Shown here one piece after another: positions 1 to 8,458 of a DNA stretch of 64,000 nucleotides. Position 1 is the stretch's first letter. Each line of letters starts with the position of its first letter. The notes beneath the pieces are model-generated. The model saw only the letters and a program-made list of their open reading frames with translations, ran no database searches and was not told where the DNA came from. The stretch is from a virus. The stretch spans positions 1 to 64,000 of the IMG/VR virus record IMGVR_UViG_3300015202_000005. One strand, given 5' to 3'. A program made the position numbers and the translations under genes.

Positions 1-723
1 TACACCGCTTGAATTTATCCCACCGCTCGCTGTTAACGTTTTAACCAAATTAACTGAATCAGTAAAAGTTTTATTTCCAACTATTGTCTGTGCGTTTTTA
101 TTTAAAATTTGACCAACGTATAACCATAAACTACCTGTATAATCCCAATTGTATAAATCCCCTGAAGAAGAAACAGCATAACGAGAAATTGCAGGAGGAG
201 TTAGTGCGGGGGGAATACCATTTCCCACGTATTGATAAACTCTTGAAGTATCAAATACATTAGATATTCTTTTTTCAATATCTAATACAGTTGCTCTTTG
301 TATTATTTGCTGTAAAGATGTTGTAATTCCTGATACATATGGTATAATAGAGTTTGCACTATTCTTTTTATAAATAATACCTTGACCTGTTACACTACTG
401 TTTAATGAACTAAAACCTGTTATATTAACTCTGACAACAGGAGTAGTAATACTTGATGTTACTATTGCAGTAATAGGTAATTCATAGGCTTTGTTATCAT
501 TAGTATTAAAAAATATTAATACACAAGAAGTAGTTATATTAGTGCCATCAAATACACCTGATTCATCTGTAAAAGATATACGAATATCTAAGGTAGTAGA
601 TGTTGCTCCAACTTGTGTTAAATTGCCTTTACCTACTACGTAGTCAGCAAGTTGCTTTTGCGCTATACAAATATTGCTAATTAATAGTAATAAAAATAGC
701 GAATATTTATTTAGTTTTTGCAT
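1..723 (-). CDS. Tail fibre-like protein, N-terminal part, with signal-peptide-like start (partial)
   Basis: An open frame of 241 codons has no stop before the left edge, so only the N-terminal part is present. It starts with ATG at 723, one base after the stop of the upstream fibre gene. Residues 1-22 look like a signal peptide: a Lys-containing start, a Leu/Ile core (LFLLLLISNICIA) and a plausible cleavage before Gln, as is common in Bacteroidota. Near residue 214 the motif TIVGNKTFTD resembles the GNKTF repeats of phage tail fibres. The body is rich in Thr, Ser, Val and Ile, as in beta-structured fibres. Its place at the end of the tail cluster supports a receptor-binding fibre. A signal peptide on a fibre is odd and may mark a domain taken from a host adhesin. 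Confidence 0.6.
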   Translation of the reverse strand, partial: MQKLNKYSLFLLLLISNICIAQKQLADYVVGKGNLTQVGATSTTLDIRISFTDESGVFDGTNITTSCVLIFFNTNDNKAYELPITAIVTSSITTPVVRVNITGFSSLNSSVTGQGIIYKKNSANSIIPYVSGITTSLQQIIQRATVLDIEKRISNVFDTSRVYQYVGNGIPPALTPPAISRYAVSSSGDLYNWDYTGSLWLYVGQILNKNAQTIVGNKTFTDSVNLVKTLTASGGINSSGV

Positions 724-724
724 A

Positions 725-1999
725 TTATACACTAGTTAATACAATTAAATAATCGTTACCTACTACCATGTTAGTTTTTCTAAATGTAATAGTGTTAGTA
801 CCTAAACCTATAAAGCCTTGATTTGTTACATTGTATGGTGCTTGATTTATTGCAGAAAATGTACCACCTGGTATTACAATTCCACTTACTGATGGTATTT
901 TATATACACCAGTAGCGCCACCTACATTATTACTATTAACAATAATATTAATCCAATTAGTAGCTCCACTAGCATCAGCACCACTTTGAATATCTCCTGA
1001 TAATGCGTTAACATTTAAGCTAGTACAATGAACTCCTGCTGGTATTGTAACTGTAAATACTCCTGCTGTTTTAGTAGCTGTAACAGTGTTACTGTCAGCT
1101 AATACAAATACACCTGCACCTGCATTATATTTATCTAATAAACCACCACCACCACTACCTGAAATTACTATATTACCTGTTCCCAATAAAGAAGAACCAT
1201 TTACTGTTTTAATATTAGTTCCACTAACTAATGAAGGTTGTTTATTAGTATCTAAACCATTTAAAGCAGATTGTACATCTGTTGTAGTAATTCCACCTGC
1301 TGCTACATTTGCAATATTAGCTGCTGTATAATCATTTGTAGTTGCAACAACAACACCAGTTCTTCCAAATACAGTAGTAATTGCTGCACCACCTCCTCCT
1401 GTTGTACCTACACTTAATTCTTTAAAATTACCAAGTGTAATTGTACTTCCAGATATATGTGCCGTAGTACAACTATAAATTTTATTGTTACTTGTTGTAC
1501 CATCATATACTACATCATTAAGATTGTACGATACACTAGCAGACCAAATTGGTATTGTAGAACTATAAGTTCCATCACCTCTAAATACTCTATTAATATC
1601 AGAAACTCCTGCTGCTGGTATTAAACCTTTAGTTCCTGTTACAGTAGGTGTAGAACCTACTACACTAGGTAGCATAACATTTAACTGTGTTATAGTTAAA
1701 TCTAAAGGATTAGCAGACCCTTCTGTATTATTACCTTTTACTGTTAATGAAGGCATTAACGCCAATTTAGTATTAGTAACTACATTAGTAGCAATAGTTG
1801 TAACACCATTATTAGATGCTCCAATATCACCTGTAAGTCCTACAAAAGAACCACTTCCTCCTGCGTTAGCATTAATGTAATTAATCAATGCTACATGAAA
1901 CGCTTGTTCATATTTTCTATCACTAGCAGTATCTAAACTTAATGCTATTCTACTTGCATCTATAAGTTCTGATGCTGTAACTACTTCTGAAAAAAGCAT
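725..1999 (-). CDS. Tail fibre protein
   Basis: This 424-residue protein has the composition of a trimeric phage fibre: rich in Gly, Thr, Asn and Val, low in charge, with Gly runs (GGGG near 200 and 285). The middle carries the familiar fibre/collagen-repeat phrases TTDVQSALNGLDTNKQ and SGTNIKTVNGSSLLGTGNIV. The N-terminal 45 residues (DASRIALSLDTASDRKYEQAF) look like an attachment helix. It lies between a small tail-module gene and the next fibre, all read in one direction with gaps of a few bases. Its likely role is host receptor contact. The fibre class is clear from composition; the ligand cannot be inferred. Confidence 0.75.
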   Translation of the reverse strand: MLFSEVVTASELIDASRIALSLDTASDRKYEQAFHVALINYINANAGGSGSFVGLTGDIGASNNGVTTIATNVVTNTKLALMPSLTVKGNNTEGSANPLDLTITQLNVMLPSVVGSTPTVTGTKGLIPAAGVSDINRVFRGDGTYSSTIPIWSASVSYNLNDVVYDGTTSNNKIYSCTTAHISGSTITLGNFKELSVGTTGGGGAAITTVFGRTGVVVATTNDYTAANIANVAAGGITTTDVQSALNGLDTNKQPSLVSGTNIKTVNGSSLLGTGNIVISGSGGGGLLDKYNAGAGVFVLADSNTVTATKTAGVFTVTIPAGVHCTSLNVNALSGDIQSGADASGATNWINIIVNSNNVGGATGVYKIPSVSGIVIPGGTFSAINQAPYNVTNQGFIGLGTNTITFRKTNMVVGNDYLIVLTSV

Positions 2000-2005
2000 A
2001 GTTAT

Positions 2006-2680
2006 TTATTTATTAGTTAAAAAATTAGTAAGTTCGCCATTTAAATTATTAAAACTATTTGCACCATTATTAATAAGTAAATCAATACCCATACTTTGTA
2101 ATGACAATATAGTATCAAATTTATAAGGTATTAATGATTTTTTATTACCACTTAATACTACCATAATATTGCTATTAACAATGTAGGTTTCTCGTTGTCT
2201 CCAAATTCCTATTTTATCTACTATAACTGATACTAATTTCATATTACCATTATAGGTTAATAAAATATCAGTTAATCCTTTATCATACATTACTTCACAC
2301 CAAGATAATTCTTCTGATATAAATGCTTTAATCTCTTGGTCATTTAATTTTAATTTGTCTTTATCTAAATACCTATTAACACTTTGTAAATTTACACAAG
2401 CTAGCATTACTATAAACTTTCTAAACAATTCTACTTTTTCTACATTTATAATTCTTTTAGTTTGTAAACCATAATGAGATTCTTTTAAAGATTTTAACTT
2501 TATAATATAATTATGATTTTTTAAATCATCAAAACTTACAAGCTCAACCTTATTAATACGTCTTACTAAAAACTTAACTACGCTTTCTGCGAGTTCGTTA
2601 TTTTTAAGTAATGCTACCATAAATATCCCTGTTCCACCACCTATTGCTATCCATAAATCTGTTGCTAAATTAACTTGCAT
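2006..2680 (-). CDS. Tail-module protein of unknown function
   Basis: This 224-residue protein is not recognised. The N-terminus has a Gly-rich hydrophobic stretch (LWIAIGGGTGIFMVALL, about residues 8-24) that could be a membrane-inserting or packing helix. The rest is an ordinary mixed Lys/Leu/Asn protein without a visible catalytic motif. It sits 5-6 bases from both neighbours, between the glycosyltransferase-like gene and the fibre genes. A virion or fibre-assembly role is inferred from position only. Confidence 0.45.
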   Translation of the reverse strand: MQVNLATDLWIAIGGGTGIFMVALLKNNELAESVVKFLVRRINKVELVSFDDLKNHNYIIKLKSLKESHYGLQTKRIINVEKVELFRKFIVMLACVNLQSVNRYLDKDKLKLNDQEIKAFISEELSWCEVMYDKGLTDILLTYNGNMKLVSVIVDKIGIWRQRETYIVNSNIMVVLSGNKKSLIPYKFDTILSLQSMGIDLLINNGANSFNNLNGELTNFLTNK

Positions 2681-2685
2681 TATTT

Positions 2686-3540
2686 CTATTTTAATTTATT
2701 ATAAGTTCCCTCAATTTGTAAACAAACTGATTCTAGTGCTTTAGCATCTACTGTTGGATTTACGTATCCTAGTCCTCTTAATTCATTAATATCATAAATA
2801 TTGTTTACATAAGGAAACAATGTAATAGGGGTATTTGATATATTATAACTGTATACTTTTGCTGCTATATAATAACGTTCCATCATTATATTAATAACAC
2901 TAATTTGTGGTATTGTTAAATAGTAATAATCTAAACCTAATAATAAAGACAAAGCATCATTTGCAAACTGTTGTATAAATGTAAGATTTATACTACCTAT
3001 AATATTGCAATTATACGCTGTTCTTCCACTTACAGGGAGAAACGAATATTGTAATAATGCTGTATCTGTAAATACACTATTTATATAACTAATACCATTA
3101 CTATAAAAATCTGTTGTTATACTTTCTACATTTTGTACTACACAATCATGTGTATATAACACAAGGGCTTCGTTATTAATATATGTTTGATTTCTAATAA
3201 AAAATACATCACTATTAATATGTATAAATGGCAATGTTTCTGTTAATATACTTGTTAGTTTAGCTATTAATGGTAAACCATTTGGAACAGCATTACCATT
3301 ACGTAATAACAATGAATCATAAACATTATGTATTTCATCAAACGCTATAAAACCCTGATTAACAAATCTCTCAATACCTGCTGTATCTGAATAAAATACA
3401 GTTGTACCAAAATGTCGCTTTGCTTGCATTACAGCAAGTTTAAAACTTACTAGTTCATAATATGAAGTAGTATAACCATCAGTAGCCAATGCTGGATTAT
3501 TAGTTATTGGTTGTGACCAATATGTAAATACTGCTCTCAT
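2686..3540 (-). CDS. Glycosyltransferase-like protein (DUF6734-type, GT-A-like)
   Basis: The N-terminus MRAVFTYWSQP, the central HINSD (residues 107-111) inside FIHINSDVFF and the flanking layout resemble the DUF6734 group of Bacteroidota proteins. I recall that group as GT-A-fold, glycosyltransferase-like, with HxDxD at the metal site; here the first Asp is replaced by Asn. It has 284 residues, no signal peptide and no membrane segment. It lies inside the tail cluster between a small structural gene and the fibres, which suggests glycosylation of a virion protein or of a host surface sugar. The family assignment is from memory of the pattern, and the altered metal site means activity is uncertain. 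Confidence 0.5.
   Translation of the reverse strand: MRAVFTYWSQPITNNPALATDGYTTSYYELVSFKLAVMQAKRHFGTTVFYSDTAGIERFVNQGFIAFDEIHNVYDSLLLRNGNAVPNGLPLIAKLTSILTETLPFIHINSDVFFIRNQTYINNEALVLYTHDCVVQNVESITTDFYSNGISYINSVFTDTALLQYSFLPVSGRTAYNCNIIGSINLTFIQQFANDALSLLLGLDYYYLTIPQISVINIMMERYYIAAKVYSYNISNTPITLFPYVNNIYDINELRGLGYVNPTVDAKALESVCLQIEGTYNKLK
3021..3041 (+). repeat. Dispersed TTACAG hairpin motif, copy 1
   Basis: TTCTTC, loop CACTTACAG, GGAGAA: six pairs with one wobble. It lies inside the glycosyltransferase-like gene, antisense to it. Confidence 0.6.
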
Positions 3541-3545
3541 ATCAT

Positions 3546-4001
3546 TTAATAATTTAATAATGCAATTCCAATAGCTGTTTGATTAATACTTTGTTGAATT
3601 GGGTATACAGGTGTTGTTGGATTAAATGTGTTATTATAACTTGGGTCATGTATATCTGTCGGTAATACTAAATCATTTCTATAAGTTGTATTACCAAACC
3701 ATTCATCAAATTGAACAGGACTATTTGTATAATAATGACGCATTAAATCAAACTTCCATTTTACACTGAAATCAACTGTATTATATTCTCTTCTATTATT
3801 ATTAACATCTTGTACAATTAAACCACAATAGGCTTTTAATAAACATTGTTTTATTAATAACAATTTCTCTTGTTTAGTATCTACCGAATATTTTTGTTTA
3901 TTAAGCATAAATTTGTACTGTTCAAATAACGTAGTATATGCATAATTTGCACTTACATTATTATCGTAATTTTTTGCTTCTAATACGTCATCAATTATCA
4001 T
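3546..4001 (-). CDS. Small tail/connector-module protein
   Basis: This 151-residue protein is unrecognised by sequence. It is Tyr- and Asn-rich, with a helical N-terminal half (residues 15-65) and a C-terminal half that looks extended. Its ATG overlaps the TGA of the upstream 493-residue gene (ATGA), so translation is probably coupled. In crAss-like phages this position between the large beta-rich tail protein and the fibres holds tail components, so a structural role is inferred. Confidence 0.5.
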   Translation of the reverse strand: MIIDDVLEAKNYDNNVSANYAYTTLFEQYKFMLNKQKYSVDTKQEKLLLIKQCLLKAYCGLIVQDVNNNRREYNTVDFSVKWKFDLMRHYYTNSPVQFDEWFGNTTYRNDLVLPTDIHDPSYNNTFNPTTPVYPIQQSINQTAIGIALLNY

Positions 4002-5479
4002 TTTTTAAGGTTTAGTATAGATGAAATAATTGAGTTCCATTGAATCATTTGAACATCAAAATCAGGTCTGAAATCACTGTAAGATAAGTCAGAAGCAAAG
4101 AACTTTTTAAGCGAAACTTCTAACATAGAAGTTAAAAAAAAGTACCTTGAATAAGCTGAAAATGGCTCACATTGACACGACTTTTTACCACAGCTACATT
4201 GTAATTTTAGTGTACTTTCTATATTCTCTTCTATTGCATTACTTATTATATTTGCTGCATTTTCATAGGCTACAAAAGGATATGTAACACCATTAATAAT
4301 GGCTTTATGAAAACCATCAGCTGTAACAAAGTTTAATACGTCGTTATAGTTTAAAGTTTGATTTAGGGTTTCAACAAATGTTGTTCCATTAAATTCTTGA
4401 ATACTTACTACTTGAGATGTAGTTGTATTATTTAATATTCTAAAACTATTAAGTCCTAGATTTCTAATAGTTATAGAACTATTAGATATTAAATCTAATG
4501 TTTTAAATGTGTTTGCATATTGGTTTAAATATACAGAGTATTTAATACGGTATCTAGTTGCTTTTGTTAACTGAATTAAATTGTAGTAATACGTTACTGA
4601 ATTATCAGTAATCTGTGGTACTACTTTTATAAACGTTCTATCTACTTTTTGTAAAAAGTAATCATATACCTCAACACCTAATGTTAAAGAGGCATAAGGC
4701 ATATTTGTTGTACCATTAATTAAAAACTTAGTAACATTTGTATAGTTAACTAAATAATTAAGTACTTGCGTTTTATCAAATAAAGAATTGCCTGTATTTA
4801 CATAAGCATTGTACTCTGGATATAATACAATACTAAAAGGTGTAAAAGTTGAAGTACAACTGTTTACTATACTACTTAATATATTGTTTCCATTATTATC
4901 TTTATTATAAGTAATAACTGTATTAAATACAGGTAATAATGTGTTGCTAATGTAGTTTTGATTAGTACCTAATACTACACTATTTTCAGTCCAAGATTGT
5001 ATACCTGTACAAGAATTTAAATTGTAATAGTAGTTTGTATTTGTATTAGGGTCACACAAATATAGTATATTACTGTATGAACCTATCAATGTATTTTTTA
5101 TTAAAACAATGTTCTCAAAAGGATTGTGACTAAAGTTGTTTACATCATAACCATATATACGTATTGTATTTTTATAGCTAATATAACCTGAACAACTTGC
5201 CGCTATCGTTACATCTATGTATTCATTAATTAATAGTATAGCATTAATTTGAATAATGGAAGTACCTGAAAAGATTGTACGTAGTATTGTAACATTTGTA
5301 GTACCTACAATTCCTGCATATATTGTATTTGCAGTTGCAGATGTATTTGTTACAATAAGATTTCCATTTATACTAATACTTACTGTTGTAGTATTAGGGT
5401 CTAATACAGATAAGGTTTGATTGCATAATAAATGCGCACTTCCCTCTGTTACTTCCATTACTGCAAATTTGAATATCAT
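3998..5479 (-). CDS. Beta-rich virion (tail/appendage) protein with Cys cluster
   Basis: This 493-residue protein is dominated by Thr, Asn, Ile, Val and Tyr, typical of beta-sandwich tail or appendage proteins. A late domain (about residues 425-445) has a tight Cys cluster, CSCGKKSCQCEP, that could bind metal or form disulfides. The last 50 residues look helical. It has no signal peptide or enzyme motif. It is read in line with the connector genes upstream and overlaps the next gene by four bases. Its exact place in the virion is not known to me. Confidence 0.55.
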   Translation of the reverse strand: MIFKFAVMEVTEGSAHLLCNQTLSVLDPNTTTVSISINGNLIVTNTSATANTIYAGIVGTTNVTILRTIFSGTSIIQINAILLINEYIDVTIAASCSGYISYKNTIRIYGYDVNNFSHNPFENIVLIKNTLIGSYSNILYLCDPNTNTNYYYNLNSCTGIQSWTENSVVLGTNQNYISNTLLPVFNTVITYNKDNNGNNILSSIVNSCTSTFTPFSIVLYPEYNAYVNTGNSLFDKTQVLNYLVNYTNVTKFLINGTTNMPYASLTLGVEVYDYFLQKVDRTFIKVVPQITDNSVTYYYNLIQLTKATRYRIKYSVYLNQYANTFKTLDLISNSSITIRNLGLNSFRILNNTTTSQVVSIQEFNGTTFVETLNQTLNYNDVLNFVTADGFHKAIINGVTYPFVAYENAANIISNAIEENIESTLKLQCSCGKKSCQCEPFSAYSRYFFLTSMLEVSLKKFFASDLSYSDFRPDFDVQMIQWNSIISSILNLKK

Positions 5480-5489
5480 AATCGTATTA

Positions 5490-6479
5490 CTATGCTGTTA
5501 AATTAATAGTATCAATAGTACCTTCTTGGCTACTTTCACCTACAAATAAATTACCAAATAATGTTACTAAAGTTCCTTCAATAGCACTACCTGTTGGTAC
5601 AAATACCTTGAATATTGCAACACCTACATTTCGTACATTTAATGGGTCAACAATTTCTTGTGACTGTTGAAATGTCCAACCTGTATATGTTGTACCAGCA
5701 ACAACTAATGATTGTTCTTTAAACCAAAAGTTGTGAGCATAATAACGGAAACTGTCTCCCTGTACTAGGAAGCCTTCCTGTTCTTCTAAAGCAACTTGAG
5801 TGCTTGTATTACGACCTGAATTAAATAATACAGAACCGTTAGTACCATCTGTGTAAACACTTGCACTTGTAGAAATTCCACTAACTCCTACACCGTATAC
5901 GCGATTATCCTTTGCTGTCAAAGTAATGCCTGTTGTAACACCACCTAATACAATAGCAGCTGCTGTCATATCACTATTAGTGTTAGCATTAATCATTGCA
6001 ATCAGTCTGTCAAGAATTTTGTTTGACGTATCAGTTGCATAAGTAACCACAGCATAACGACGTGGAATCGTATGAATTAAATAACTAGGTGTCTTTGAAT
6101 AAATAGAAAAATCAAGTGTTTGACCATCTATAAATACAGATGGAAAACCAAATGAACCTACACTTGTTGCAACATTACCAATTGTAATTACTTGAATTGC
6201 AGGAGCATGATACAAACTTTTAGTTTGTATTGGTGCGTCTTTCTTAATTATTCCTGTTACTTTAAAGTTACCTGGATTTGCTGTTCCACAATATACTTTA
6301 AAACCTTTAGCATTAGCAAGTGCTGTATTTGTTGCACCAGCAGGAATTAAAATTCCATCTGAATCAACTAAAGCAATTGCACCTGTATCTAATAACCCGA
6401 CGTCTGATGCTACACTAATTGTACCACCACCACGTTTTGCTAAATAGCCCACACTCTGCGCAACTATAACTTGTTCCAT
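5490..6479 (-). CDS. Virion structural protein (crAss-like, tail or head-decoration)
   Basis: The 329-residue product is rich in Gly, Ala, Val and Thr and better balanced in codons than the fibre genes, as expected for an abundant virion protein. It starts MEQVIVAQSVGYLAKRGGGT and has a long beta-rich middle. It lies two genes downstream of the major capsid protein side of the operon, with spacings of 1 and 10 bases to its neighbours. No catalytic motif is visible. A tail-barrel, sheath-like or capsid-decoration role would all fit; the sequence alone does not decide. Confidence 0.55.
   Translation of the reverse strand: MEQVIVAQSVGYLAKRGGGTISVASDVGLLDTGAIALVDSDGILIPAGATNTALANAKGFKVYCGTANPGNFKVTGIIKKDAPIQTKSLYHAPAIQVITIGNVATSVGSFGFPSVFIDGQTLDFSIYSKTPSYLIHTIPRRYAVVTYATDTSNKILDRLIAMINANTNSDMTAAAIVLGGVTTGITLTAKDNRVYGVGVSGISTSASVYTDGTNGSVLFNSGRNTSTQVALEEQEGFLVQGDSFRYYAHNFWFKEQSLVVAGTTYTGWTFQQSQEIVDPLNVRNVGVAIFKVFVPTGSAIEGTLVTLFGNLFVGESSQEGTIDTINLTA
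5754..5773 (-). repeat. Dispersed TTACAG hairpin motif, copy 2
   Basis: On the minus strand GCTTCC-TAGTACAG-GGAGAC, an 8-base loop variant, codes for FLVQGD in the virion protein. Confidence 0.45.
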
Positions 6480-6480
6480 A

Positions 6481-7533
6481 TTAATTATTATTATTATTAT
6501 TTAAACTTACCTCGCCTTGTGCATTTGCACCACCAATTCTAAGTGCTATTGTATAAACAGCTAAATCTACAATTCGTGTTGCTATTGCATTTTTAGAACC
6601 ATATGTACTTCCTAATTCAGTCGTCTGGTCATTTCTTAAACTAATCATTTTAGGATTACGTATGTAATCTAAATTAATAGTTTTAATGCCCTTATCTGGT
6701 TTATGTAAATTAAATAGTTTACCTGCTGCAAGTTCTACTACATTATTAATTGCACTAGGTCTTGAGAAAGGATTTTGTACTATGTAATTTATATCTTCGT
6801 GTGCTACTAATCTATTTGGTATTTCTACTTCATCTTTACCAGAATAGAATAATACACCTGATACACCTGTTGGCATATAGTCATATTTAAACTCTATACC
6901 ATTTGCATTTTTATACTTTAAATTTAAACGTTTAAGTAAAAAAGAAGAATCGCAAGTAACCTTATAAATTCCCTTACCTTCATAAGTTGCATTAATACCT
7001 TGCTTTACATTATTAATAGAATCTAATATAAAATTCTTTAAATAGTAATAAGTATCAACATCAGCTAATAAAGATGTAAGATTTATTGTATCACTTAAAT
7101 TGCATATCGGAAAATTCGGTATTTCTCTACTTGATATATTAATACTCAAATCTGTTATTGGTATAACAGGTACTAAAAATTTTATACTAAGTTGTTGATA
7201 CGCCCTTGTCTGAATATCGCAAGTTATTACACTTCTACTTTCTATATACTCCAAGAAATTCTGCGGTAATTCTATACCTACTTTCTTATCATTTATAATA
7301 TAAGGATATAAAGTATAACCTCTTACTATTAAATTCTCTAGGTCTGTATAAGTAATCGAATTTGCCTCAAAACCTTTTTGTTTATCTTTATTACGTAAGT
7401 ACCCACGTATTAAATTTATTTGTGCTTCATTAAGTGCTAAATCAATTTCATCCTCACTAAAAGTACCAAAATCATAACTACCTTGTCTTTGAAAGGAAGT
7501 CCTGAAATCTATGTGCATTTCTTCTACTCTCAT
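6481..7533 (-). CDS. Connector/ring-type structural protein with oligo-Asn tail
   Basis: The 350-residue protein begins with a helical segment (FSEDEIDLALNEAQINLIRGYL, in two parts) like those at the start of head-tail connector proteins. It lies in the ring/connector position, two genes after the major capsid protein. The gene ends in a short AAT microsatellite that encodes an oligo-Asn tail after VSL. Such a repeat is prone to slippage, so tail length may vary among relatives. The function is inferred from position and the N-terminal helix pattern. Confidence 0.5.
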   Translation of the reverse strand: MRVEEMHIDFRTSFQRQGSYDFGTFSEDEIDLALNEAQINLIRGYLRNKDKQKGFEANSITYTDLENLIVRGYTLYPYIINDKKVGIELPQNFLEYIESRSVITCDIQTRAYQQLSIKFLVPVIPITDLSINISSREIPNFPICNLSDTINLTSLLADVDTYYYLKNFILDSINNVKQGINATYEGKGIYKVTCDSSFLLKRLNLKYKNANGIEFKYDYMPTGVSGVLFYSGKDEVEIPNRLVAHEDINYIVQNPFSRPSAINNVVELAAGKLFNLHKPDKGIKTINLDYIRNPKMISLRNDQTTELGSTYGSKNAIATRIVDLAVYTIALRIGGANAQGEVSLNNNNNN

Positions 7534-7535
7534 AA

Positions 7536-8438
7536 CTATAATTGTGAATATTTAACTCTTAATGTTTCTTTGGTTACGGCGTTTTCTGCTAAGTTTAACC
7601 ACAATACAGCTTTATCTAAATTAGGAGCAATAGGAACATTATCATACATAACAGATGTAGTACCTAATGGTCTATATAAGAAACCTACTCGTATATAACG
7701 TTCAATCATTGCTTTATCAGTTATACTTTTATCCTTAGCTATTTCTAAAAATGTCGTAGGTTGTTCTTCTGAAAATTTAGCAAGCTGAATACGTAATTCA
7801 GTAATTGTCCCTGTATAAGGTAAGCCGCCAAGTAATAGCACATCTTTAACTAATACTTCATCTCTCTGTATTTGCATACGTTTAATAATAGCCTCGTCTT
7901 TTAAATCTTGGCTTTCTTTTTCACGTTTAATCTGCTCTTCTCTACTCCATAAATAAGCACGTATTCTTCCACTTTTAGAAACGTCATCTTTTGAATTAGC
8001 TACCTCACCATACTTTAAACAGTAATGATATAATATATAGTGAAAATAATCAATAGGAGTTCCTACTCTATCTTCTACATTTATATGTCTTGTACTAACA
8101 TTTAATTCCATACCTCCATAAGGTATTGCAACTAAAAAATTATGCCAATATTCATCTAACTTACTATCCCATTCAATATGACTATTAGATACACCAACAA
8201 CCTTTGGCATAAGACGACGTTCCTCTTCTTCACTAAATATCGTTCGACCTAAAGGTCTGTTGCTAGTTCTAGATGCGTGAGCACCCCCTATATATACACG
8301 ATAATCTTCTGCGGAACTAACAGACATTCCTACTTCTGGAAGTATTGATTGTCTGTGTCGTCTTAATAACCAAATTTTCTTTTCTTTTGTATAAGGATAT
8401 TTAGTTTCTATTGCCACAACGGCTACTTTCTCTTCCAT
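7536..8438 (-). CDS. Head/connector-module protein following the major capsid gene
   Basis: This 300-residue protein sits immediately downstream of the major capsid gene. It has a basic, Arg-rich first third (KIWLLRRHRQS), a charged helix near 170-195 (SREEQIKREKESQDLKDEA) and no enzyme motif. crAss-like phages carry a conserved structural gene at this site. The codon for Met at 8438 follows a short gap after the capsid gene. A virion role is likely from its place; its exact position in the particle is unknown. Confidence 0.5.
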   Translation of the reverse strand: MEEKVAVVAIETKYPYTKEKKIWLLRRHRQSILPEVGMSVSSAEDYRVYIGGAHASRTSNRPLGRTIFSEEEERRLMPKVVGVSNSHIEWDSKLDEYWHNFLVAIPYGGMELNVSTRHINVEDRVGTPIDYFHYILYHYCLKYGEVANSKDDVSKSGRIRAYLWSREEQIKREKESQDLKDEAIIKRMQIQRDEVLVKDVLLLGGLPYTGTITELRIQLAKFSEEQPTTFLEIAKDKSITDKAMIERYIRVGFLYRPLGTTSVMYDNVPIAPNLDKAVLWLNLAENAVTKETLRVKYSQL

Positions 8439-8458
8439 TATTGTTTATTTATAAATTA

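Noticed and set aside
1-1999. Diversity-generating retroelement acting on tail fibres
   Set aside because: No reverse transcriptase gene and no template repeat seen in the window; part of the fibre lies outside.
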